From Haliotis asinina (Eukaryota; Mollusca; Gastropoda; Lepetellida; Haliotidae), in NCBI RefSeq assembly GCF_037392515.1, contig NC_090280.1, forward strand, positions 18,540,001-18,604,000: DNA of 64,000 nt. The letters run 5' to 3'. The position numbers were made by a program, and so were the translations under genes. Under the pieces are notes generated by a model that was not told the DNA's origin, made no database searches, and was given only the letters and a program-made list of their open reading frames with translations. This document shows, one piece after another, positions 57,501 to 64,000 of the stretch. The stretch's first letter is position 1. Every line of letters starts with the position of its first letter.

Positions 57501-60500
57501 AACTTACAACCGTAGACAGGTCACCATCAGCTGACAACTTTCAACCGTAACCAGATACCATCAGCTGACAACAACCTTCAACAGCAGTCAGACCACCATC
57601 AGCTGGCAACAACCTTCAACTGTAGTCAGGTCAACATCTGCTAACGACAGCTAGCCCCTGAAGTAGCGAGGTTTCATGGTATCCAGTGTATGGCGACTCA
57701 TACATACACTGACCAGTGTCCTTTTGTGCATGCATTTTTGTGGCAACCGTAAGCGCGATTGATAGTTTAAGGACAATGTCGTTACATTCATCATGTGATT
57801 TGAAAATGTAATTTCGTCTTGGAATGAAAGACAGTGTGTTCTTTCACAATTTTTCCTCACTAGCTGCTGCCTTTGTTTATGTTCTCGACAGTTTGAATGG
57901 TTTGATGAGTTTTATATATTTGGTATATTTGAATAGATAATATACTTTCGTTGGACTCCATCAGAACGATTCTAGACTGTCATCAGCAAGCCATAAAATA
58001 CACTAAATGTTATGTTTTCGTTCCACCTTTTCTTACCAACATAGCTACGTATGTCATCGTCACGGACTGCATGTGCCATTATATTATGTAAAAACTTTCA
58101 GCAAAGGGGCCTTCAAAGGCCTTCAGTGGAGCACGAAGAACAACTTCAATCTGTCCCTAGGAAACTGTACAGTGTACTAAATTTTATGCTTTCGTTCCAC
58201 CTTCTTTTACCAAAATAATTACGTATGTCACCGTCAAGAGCTGTATATGCCATAAGGTGGGTTTCAACTAAAATTTGGAGGAATTTATTTTGTCGTAACA
58301 GTCATAGTAAAATATAAATAATAATTGAAATAACCAAAACAACGAGAAATTTTGCTACAAAAATAGTTTATGCTACAAAAGGCTTACGAACAAGATCAAA
58401 GACAGAAATATAATGTTCTGTCGTTCTACGAACAAATAACCCAAACCCTTTTTCAGAATAATTTATTTACTTTGTTTTTTGCACTAGCACAGCGAGGAGA
58501 AATGATTTTCACTATCATGGGGAATTATGGAAGGTGAAATGAAGACTGTTAATTGTACTTTAATACGAAGCACTTGTGAGTGAGTGGGTTAACAATTAAC
58601 GTCACATCGCCAATATCTCACTTGTGAGTGAGTGGGTTAACAATTAACGTCCCATCGCCAATATCTCACTTGTGAGTGAGTGGGTTAACAATTAACGTCA
58701 CATCGCCAACATCTCACCTGTGAGTGAGTGGGTTAACAATTAATGTCACATCGCCAATATCTCACTTGTGAGTGAGTGGGTTAATAATTAACGCCACATC
58801 GCCAATATCTCACTTGTGAGTGAGTGGGTTAATAATGAATGTCACATCGCCAACATCTCACCTGTGAGTGAGTGGGTTAACAATTAATGTCACATCCCCA
58901 ATATCTCACGTGTGAGTGAGTGGGTTAACAATTAATGTCACATCGCCAATATCTCACGTGTGAGTGAGTGGGTTAACAATTAACGTCAGATCGCCAACAT
59001 CTCACTTGTGAGTGAGTGGGTTAACAATTAACGTCACATCGCCAATATCTCACTTGTGACTGAGTGGGCTAACAATGTCACATCGCCAATATCTCACTTG
59101 TGAGTGAGTGGGTTAACAATGTCACATCGCCAATATCTCATTTGTGAGTGAGTGGGTTAACAATTAACGTCTCATCGCCAATATCTCACTTGTGAGTGAG
59201 TGGGTTAACAATTAACGTCCCATCGCCAATATCTCACTTGTGAGTGAGTGGGTTAACAATTAACGTCACATCGCCAACATCTCACCTGTGAGTGAGTGGG
59301 TTAACAATTAATGTCACATCGCCAATATCTCTCACTTGTGAGTGAGTGGGTTAATAATTAACGCCACATCGCCAATATCTCACTTGTGAGTGAGTGGGTT
59401 AATAATGAATGTCACATCGCCAACATCTCACTTGTGAGTGAGTGGGTTAACAATTAACTTCACATCGCCAATATCTCACGTGTGAGTGAGTGGGTTAACA
59501 ATTAACGTCAGATCGCCAACATCTCACTTGTGAGTGAGTGGGTTAACAATTAACGTCACATCGCCAATATCTCACTTGTGACTGAGTGGGCTAACAATGT
59601 CACATCGCCAATATCTCACTTGTGAGTGAGTGGGTTAACAATGTCACATCGCCAATATCTCATTTGTGAGTGAGTGGGTTAACAATTAATGTCACATCGC
59701 CAATATCTCACTTGTGACTGAGTGGGCTAACAATGTCACATCGCCAATATCTCACTTGTGAGTGAGTGGGTTAACAATGTCACATCGCCAATATCTCATT
59801 TGTGAGTGAGTGGGTTAACAATTAATGTCACATCGCCAATATCTCACTTGTGAGTGAGTGGATTAACAATGTCACATCGCCAATATCTCACTTGTGAGTG
59901 AGTGGGTTAACAATTAACTTCACATTGCCAATATCTCATTTGTGAGCGAGTGGGTTAACAATTAACGTCACATCGCCAATATCTCAGCCATGTCGTGAGG
60001 AAAACAAATTATATTCGATGAAAGAAAGCATTTTGAAGAATAAAACATGTCACGGTGGACAGTAAAAGTATAAGGATATCTCAGATATGGATACAAAACT
60101 AGCATGGAAAAGTAAAACATTCTGGTTATTAAAGCAAACAATACAGTATAGAACACAGGCTATAGATCGCCGACAACTGAAAGATCACTTTTAGATCACC
60201 AGACTAGGGACCATGGGGACTTACAGTACCGCTGCTACCTACATGGACCCTAGCTGCATTTATAACATCTCTTCAGCCGCTGGCGAGTGTAAGAAATGCA
60301 AGACAAAATTAGAATAACAAGAATACTGCGATTAAAAACGCGGTAGACGTAAATTTACTTCGGATGTTTAGGGACTTACGTACCCGAAGCACTTGTGATA
60401 CATGTGGTCTCACCATAGGCAAGTGAATTTGTTCACTCAGCAGTAAATGGGTACCCGGTGAAATAAGTCGTGAGACTATTAACCTTTTCACGCCGAACGG

Positions 60501-60741
60501 ACAGCTTGGGTTATCCGGGGCATTCATGATCAGACTGTTCGCCTTGAGCAGGATATCTAGACACGAAAGGTTCGATATAAATATTCAATTGTAACCAGAA
60601 TGTCAGTGATATATCGTTACCTTGCATGAGGCCCGCTGTCCTGGGTAACACACTGGCCTGTCTCGGCAGAGATGGTGAAAATCCTTCAATGACAAACGCC
60701 CATTCAGTGGCCAGCAGCACGCAGAGCAATATCTTCTCCAT
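45124..60741 (-). CDS. Secreted protein with two coil-sushi modules and one kringle (8 exons)
   Basis: Exons in order of translation: 60741-60621 (121), 56489-56448 (42), 51296-51234 (63), 50071-49865 (207), 48903-48862 (42), 47659-47597 (63), 46020-45814 (207), 45413-45124 (290). All joints are phase 1 with GT/AG ends, and the sum is 345 codons including stop. The product is a signal peptide ('MEKILLCVLLATEWAFVI'), helix-helix-sushi, helix-helix-sushi, kringle. The repeated 42-63-207 exon set shows an internal duplication. The first set has no kringle and the second set has no promoter or signal exon, so one gene is the simplest reading; two broken genes is the alternative. Introns contain a 30-unit minisatellite, LINEs and fossil elements. 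The kringle lacks both aspartates of the usual lysine site. Confidence 0.75.
45535..45595 (-). repeat. (TAG)n/(CTA)n microsatellite before kringle exon
   Basis: About 20 uninterrupted trinucleotide units stand about 120 bases before the kringle acceptor on the minus strand. The poly-Thr/poly-Val open frames here are repeat artefacts. Confidence 0.9.
45814..46020 (-). CDS. Exon 7: second sushi domain of the minus-strand gene
   Basis: Acceptor 'GTTACAG|CC', donor 'AACA|GTAAGG', 207 bases. Cysteines are in 'VHCGAP', 'NYRCKKG', 'SVCQEDGHW' and 'KVKCVN'. It is closest to the sushi exon of the 30240 gene. Confidence 0.92.
46310..46860 (-). mobile_element. Tc1-like transposase fragment
   Basis: On the minus strand 'KLTVGDRRRLGILVSENKQR' and 'RGTVAVYKETIT' resemble the second DNA-binding subdomain. 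Broken frames follow that resemble the region around the first catalytic Asp ('VWLFPNTLKF'). It lies in an intron of the minus-strand gene. A short plus-strand piece near 47190-47290 ('GPDLKPMGYVWDIRE') may be another such fragment. Confidence 0.6.
47597..47659 (-). CDS. Exon 6: helical segment, second module
   Basis: Acceptor 'GTTTCAG|AG', donor 'CTAG|GTAATG', 63 bases, encoding 'NKDIRLRKIETAL'. Confidence 0.8.
47665..48860. other. Intron, nothing recognised
   Basis: AT-rich, with no supported frames or repeats. Confidence 0.4.
48862..48903 (-). CDS. Exon 5: helical segment, second module
   Basis: Acceptor 'TTTTCAG|GA', donor 'GTCA|GTAAGT', 42 bases, encoding 'GKDKRVNDLENKV'. Confidence 0.75.
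49865..50071 (-). CDS. Exon 4: first sushi domain of the minus-strand gene
   Basis: Acceptor 'ATTACAG|CA', donor 'AACA|GTAAGA', 207 bases. Cysteines are in 'VDCGSP', 'NYECKEG', 'SFCQNDGQW' and 'SVKCVN'. Confidence 0.9.
50110..51230. other. Intron, nothing recognised
   Basis: No supported frames; no known repeat seen. Confidence 0.35.
51234..51296 (-). CDS. Exon 3: helical segment, first module
   Basis: Acceptor 'GTTACAG|AG', donor 'TTAG|GTAATG', 63 bases, encoding 'SKDIRHRTMKAAL'. Confidence 0.78.
51570..52790 (+). mobile_element. Second LINE family, 5'-truncated copy
   Basis: From the thumb region onward it carries 'LLYGSEIWGFEERKSIE', 'GECGRLN'-like 'AECGRLNIYVDYY', then, after a break near 52025, 52052-52681 with 'GFGYVWYSQDVGDIP' and a zinc-ribbon 'CKMCDCGSKEDEIHFMFEC'. 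The 3' UTR 'CATGGGCCAACAGCC...GATAAAG' corresponds to the end of the 19450 copy. It is inserted antisense in an intron of the minus-strand gene. Confidence 0.8.
53050..55580 (-). mobile_element. Fossil block, possibly Polinton-like (structural part)
   Basis: A GC-richer block stands out from its AT-rich surroundings and carries several short open stretches on the minus strand, the longest about 130 codons (55117-55512). One (53414-53635) has a glycine/valine-rich hydrophobic segment followed by a basic patch, of a kind I associate from memory with Polinton-type elements. There are signs of an internal duplication. It is clearly broken, with perhaps five or more breaks, and looks old. The assignment is tentative; it may instead be another element class. 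Confidence 0.3.
54155..54204. repeat. Poly-T/(GTTT)n tract
   Basis: T runs interrupted by single G residues, inside the fossil block. Confidence 0.85.
55585..55712 (-). mobile_element. Foldback MITE, copy 2
   Basis: The ends 'TTCTCGAAACATTCGTA' (left) and 'TACGAACGTTTCGAGAA' (right) are inverted repeats. The middle matches the MITE at 31841-31953 in reverse. It abuts the fossil block. Confidence 0.75.
55715..56445. other. Intron, nothing recognised
   Basis: AT-rich sequence without supported frames. Confidence 0.4.
56448..56489 (-). CDS. Exon 2: helical segment, first module
   Basis: Acceptor 'TTTTTAG|AA', donor 'GTTG|GTAAGT', 42 bases, encoding 'ENRDHRINELENKV', with hydrophobics spaced as in a coiled coil. 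Confidence 0.8.
56925..57650. repeat. Minisatellite, unit about 35 bases, split by a LINE
   Basis: Unit near 'CAGGTCACCATCAGCTGACA' plus 'ACAACTTACAACCGTAGA', repeated about ten times with length variants at 57334-57650. One or two units lie at 56925-56976, left of the inserted LINE end. Confidence 0.8.
56977..57333 (-). mobile_element. 5'-truncated I/Nimb-like LINE inside a minisatellite
   Basis: (GAGT)n-type tail and 3' UTR ('CATCACATCGGCAGTATTTC', 'AAAGGACAGTAAAACAACTA'), ending in the zinc-ribbon coding part. AGATCACCAYGA lies on both sides (56965-56976, 57334-57345), as a target duplication or as neighbouring repeat units. Confidence 0.8.
57655..58560. other. Intron, nothing recognised apart from a short direct repeat
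   Basis: 'TATGTTTTCGTTCCACCTTT' near 58010 and 'TATGCTTTCGTTCCACCTTC' near 58185 begin a diverged duplication of about 75 bases. No gene. Confidence 0.4.
58573..59990. repeat. 30-unit minisatellite derived from a LINE-target junction
   Basis: Counting the 'GAGTGGG' core (and its 'GAGTGGA' form) gives 30 units. The full unit is 48 bases ('CTTGTGAGTGAGTGGGTTAA' + 'CAATTAACGTCACATCGCCA' + 'ATATCTCA') and a short form of 44 lacks four bases. The unit begins with target sequence (CTTGTGA) and continues with the LINE 3' end. The last unit runs straight into ordinary LINE 3' UTR at 59985. Confidence 0.92.
58580..60384 (-). mobile_element. 5'-truncated I/Nimb-like LINE carrying the expanded array
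   Basis: The 3' UTR at 59985-60384 ('AGACTAGGGACCATGGGGAC', 'GGACTTACGTACCC') belongs to the same family as 10934-16058. The exact 14-base duplication CGAAGCACTTGTGA flanks array plus UTR at 58566-58579 and 60385-60398, so the array lies within one insertion. Confidence 0.85.
60621..60741 (-). CDS. Exon 1: signal peptide of the minus-strand gene
   Basis: ATG at 60741-60739, 41 bases after the TATA box. 'MEKILLCVLLATEWAFVIEG' has a clear hydrophobic core. Donor 'CAAG|GTAACG', phase 1. Confidence 0.85.
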
Positions 60742-60782
60742 GTCTTCAAGAATCAACAGAATATGAAAAGAAGTCATTGAGG

Positions 60783-60816
60783 TATTTATACATTTTATTT
60801 CACCTAACGTGCTAGG
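60783..60816 (-). promoter_or_regulatory. Conserved core promoter of the minus-strand gene
   Basis: On the minus strand 'CCTAGCACGTTAGGTGAAAT' precedes TATAAATA (60790-60783). It is the third instance of the block seen at 837-870 and 30165-30198; similarity to the 30-kb flank continues for at least 250 bases upstream. Confidence 0.7.
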
Positions 60817-61119
60817 TTAAATTTATAGACTTTGTTCAAAACGCACTCTGCCTCTGTGAACTAGCGACTGCGACTGAATACAACACTGACATATGTAATT
60901 CTAACATTGTGGGCTTTGTTCATATTCACATCAACCACGAGGTCTTATCATGCATTGATAATTATGTTTTGTTTCTCTTCAAGGTTGTGTAGCATATATG
61001 TGTTGCCAGCTACAACAGGACAATAAACTGTGGGGTTGATTGATTGGCCCAGGCTACAGCCTTTGTTGTTGTATGTCTTAAGGTATTTCTTAAGACGATA
61101 TTAGTACTTTCTTGTGAGA

Positions 61120-61345
61120 AGTTTGAGTGATTGAGTTTAGTTTTACGTCGCACTCAGCAATATTCCAGATATGTGGCGTCGGTCCGTAAATAATCGAGTC
61201 TTGACCAGACAATCCAGTGATCAACAGCACGAGCATTTATCTGCGCAATTGGGAACCGATGACATGTAAACCAGGTCAGCTAGCCTGACCACCCGATACC
61301 TTTAGTCACCTCATACGGACCTTCACGGGTCCCTCCAAACTAGAT
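61120..61345 (+). mobile_element. Abalone-type SINE
   Basis: Head 'GTTTTACGTCGCACTCAGCA', body 'CCAGACAATCCAGTGATCAA', end 'GGACCTTCACGGGTCCC'; a short internal part near the 3' end is missing. Confidence 0.88.
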
Positions 61346-61349
61346 GCAA

Positions 61350-61990
61350 GAGTTGTGAATGACGTTTATATGTTTTTTGTTTCTGCTTTTCACATAGCCT
61401 TTAAATAGCATCGTTCAATTGTTGATTTCATACTGCTTATATATACTCCCTCATATATGATGGAGTCTTTGTGGGGAAGTTCATCATCTCCGCTACACGA
61501 TTTCAGTATAAAACAAATACAGGCGACCTAGCTTTAAGAATCTGCAGGTGTTTACAGATAGTAGTATAATTAATAGTGGCACGAGACCACTATTATTTGA
61601 AGGCGAGTGCGTGCGTGAGAGTCAAAACACTTAATTCTCTGAAAAGGAATATGTAACTAACAATACAGATATGGACCATACTAACTACCTGTCGTGGGTA
61701 ACCAGTCCTATTTTCGATGCTGGCAAGTATGAGAAAGAAGCCTTTCATTGGTTGAATGTTTTCATTACCATCCACAGAGAAAATTTGAGGATAGGGGTGG
61801 CCCGTGCCCGCAAGTAGAGAATAATATAATGCTTCAGAGCCTCATTTGAGATTGATTCTTCACAAACCCAGCCTTATAATACAGATTTGTGACGTCATCG
61901 TACACTTCCTGAAGTCATTGATCTTTCGAAATGACCTTGTGTCGACAAACGATCTAATTTTTAGTTCACGGTCGCCCACACACTGTCCCC
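61350..61990. other. Intergenic, nothing recognised
   Basis: No supported gene between the SINE and the fossil element. Confidence 0.35.
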
Positions 61991-61993
61991 ACT

Positions 61994-62235
61994 CCCATCC
62001 GCCCCCTCCCCCAAATGCACCTCATTAACGGCATCAGTGTACCTAATGACTTTCTATTTTTTATATATTTTTTTCCAGTGATGCACCTAGCAACACTATC
62101 GACGTACGTAATTTCCCATCCGCCCCCTCCCCCAAATGCACCTCGTTAACGGCATCAGTGTACCTAATGACTTTCTATTTTTTATATATTTTTTTCCAGT
62201 GATGCACCTAACAACACTATCGACGTACGTAATTT
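61994..62235. repeat. Two tandem 121-base units at the edge of the fossil element
   Basis: Units 61994-62114 and 62115-62235 differ at only a few bases, so the duplication is young relative to the element it borders. The unit begins 'CCCATCCGCCCCCTCCCCCA'. Confidence 0.9.
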
Positions 62236-64000
62236 CCCACACTCCCACACCCAAGTGCTCACCTAGTTTACGTGCCAAAGGGGTGGGAATTATTGTTAAC
62301 ACAGATGTGAGACAGAGACAGGGTCGTCACTGGATTGCCATGTATTTCAAAGGCAAGAAAGCAGAACTCTTTGACAGTTTAGGGGAGCAGCCTTTTGATA
62401 AAGTGTTTGATCACTATATGAAGTACGAGAATGGAGACTCCTACACTCGCAATACAAATCAATTAATACCTTCCAATTCTGATGTATGTGGTTTGTTTGC
62501 ATTGTATTTTCTTTTGAGTAAATTCAAAGCTGGCTTAAGCATGGGTGATATTGTGCGGCAGTTGGGTGGGAACGATCATTTCGTCAATGATGAATACGTA
62601 TCTAGGTTCATTTGTCACTATTTCAAATAAGATTCGTCTTAACCATATGTTACGCAAACGTGTGCGAAATATTGCTGAATGTTGACTTGTGTTCCGCATG
62701 CTATTCAACGTACGGTAGTCAATCCTGATTGTTATAGTGTTATATGTGTATATGTCCTGATATTGCTGTCGCTGAAAACATCAATGAAAAATAAAAAAAG
62801 AATAAAAAAACCATTAAAATAGAAAAATTGCTTCCTGTTGTGAATGTGAAAACGTGGTGCATAGTCCGTGTGCACGGGCCATGGTGAGTTGGCACGGTAC
62901 AGCAGCCGTCATGGATCACTCTAGCGATGGATCTACTGTTGCTTATTACTGTTTCCTACACCTACAAGCGTATCAGTCATTGGAGGAAGTTCTTCTGGCA
63001 AAAGCCATCTGTTAAAAAGGATGTTGGAACAGGCTAAGGACATGTTTGAACAATCGCCCAACTTGATAGTGTATTGCTACGCGGTTTGGCAAGACGTGTA
63101 CAGCGACATGCGGCATTCCATTCCAGCATTCGATTTCACGACACCCTTCCCACGGAAGACGAACTGAGATCCTGGTCTGTTCAGTCGGGAAAACGTGTGT
63201 TGTTGGTGTTTGATGACTTAATGATTCAGATATCTAGGAATCCGCTCTTGCTGCATCTATACACTGCTCTCTCTCACCATTTAGGCATCACGGTGATCAA
63301 CATTCAATAACTGGCTTGTCCCAACCGCGAATGCAACAGAACCTGAACCACGTATTATTCCGCTCTGCTCCCTAATCCTAGGTCGGCTCACAAATACAAA
63401 ATTTTGGCCTCTCAAATGTTCCATGGACAAAGCAAGTACTTCAGCGAATCGTTGAAAGATGCCATAGAGGGGAATAATTTTAGCTACCTACTCGTCAACG
63501 CATCTCCCTATGCCGACGAGCGCTACGGTCGTTTACGTACAGGTATATCTCCTGGAGATGGGTGCACTGTGTATTTACCAAAATAGCTATATAGCAGAAC
63601 ACATCTTGAATTAATAATCAGTTTGTGAAAGGAGTGTGGACAAGAAGGCATACTCTTCAGTAGCAGTGGTTCACACATGAACAAGGAGAGGACTCTTCCT
63701 TCACTGTGAAAAGTGGTATACCAGAAGGTCGCAAGCTATCGACGAGCTTTCAGGTGTTGTCGAGGTATCGAATCACTGGGGAGGCAAGATTCTGTTTTAC
63801 GACTGGAGGGGTAAAATTCATCTGTGACAGCTTAGCAGGCATCTGAACCACGGTTGTTTCAATCCTACATCATGAGCGAGCCAGTGCAAAAACACGTGTC
63901 TTTTCTACGCTTGTTCGAACGGGTCAACACCAAGCAAAGGAACGCTTTGCTGACACACCTTTCTGGTGAACAATTTAAATCTATTATCACGACGATATAT
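62000..64000 (+). mobile_element. Fossil Polinton/Maverick, partial at window edge
   Basis: Parts in order on the plus strand: an adenovirus-type cysteine protease (about 62240-62630; motifs 'GRHWIAMYF' and 'SDVCGLFALYFL'), then remains of a packaging ATPase of the FtsK/HerA kind (about 62900-63590; 'VLLVFDDLM'), then the beginning of a further frame from about 63870 to the edge. The protease part looks open; the ATPase part is broken, with several breaks. Ends and terminal repeats are not in view. It looks moderately old. Confidence 0.75.

Noticed and set aside
58573-59990. Regular repeats resembling a CRISPR array
   Set aside because: Units are contiguous without unique spacers, the genome is animal, and the unit derives from a LINE end.

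Overview
The window looks like a repeat-rich stretch of a marine gastropod genome, most likely an abalone (Haliotis) or close relative. This rests on base composition, short phase-1 exons in long introns, and abundant repeats I remember from abalone DNA: a LINE whose 3' tail is a (GAGT)n run, a ~260-bp SINE with a 'TTTTACGCCGCACTC' head, and a tRNA-derived SINE. The species call is from memory, not from a search.

The host content is one cluster of related genes for small secreted proteins. Each is built as signal peptide, short alpha-helical (probably coiled-coil) exons, one sushi/CCP exon, and a final kringle exon carrying the stop. All introns I could place are phase 1. From left to right: a decayed copy (about 912-7895, +); an intact four-exon gene with a different signal-peptide exon (17076-22348, +); an intact six-exon gene (30240-36103, +); an orphan first-exon relic (about 37490-37665, +); and on the minus strand an eight-exon gene (60741 down to 45124) in which the coil-coil-sushi module is duplicated before the single kringle. 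Promoters, introns and 3' flanks are also shared. The pair 'MEKI-type gene followed by MVFR-type gene' appears to have been duplicated as a block (about 0.7-24.7 kb and 29.9-40.3 kb), with the second MVFR-type gene since lost. The proteins are probably extracellular and may oligomerise through the helical region; their ligand and job cannot be read from sequence.

The rest is mostly transposable elements: a full-length but internally deleted I/Nimb-like LINE (10934-16058) and at least five shorter relatives; a second LINE family (19.4-21.6, 22.8-23.3 and 51.6-52.8 kb); five or more Tc1-like transposase fragments; hAT-like and MULE-like fragments; a non-autonomous element with inverted ends (26454-27275); a foldback MITE in two copies; and about nine SINE copies. 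At 58.6-60.0 kb, 30 tandem repeats seem to have grown from the junction between a LINE 3' end and its target. The right end (about 62-64 kb) holds a fossil Polinton/Maverick (protease, packaging ATPase), and 53-55.6 kb holds a second fossil block that may belong to the same class. A block of exon-like open stretches at 27.3-29.3 kb (minus) remains unidentified.
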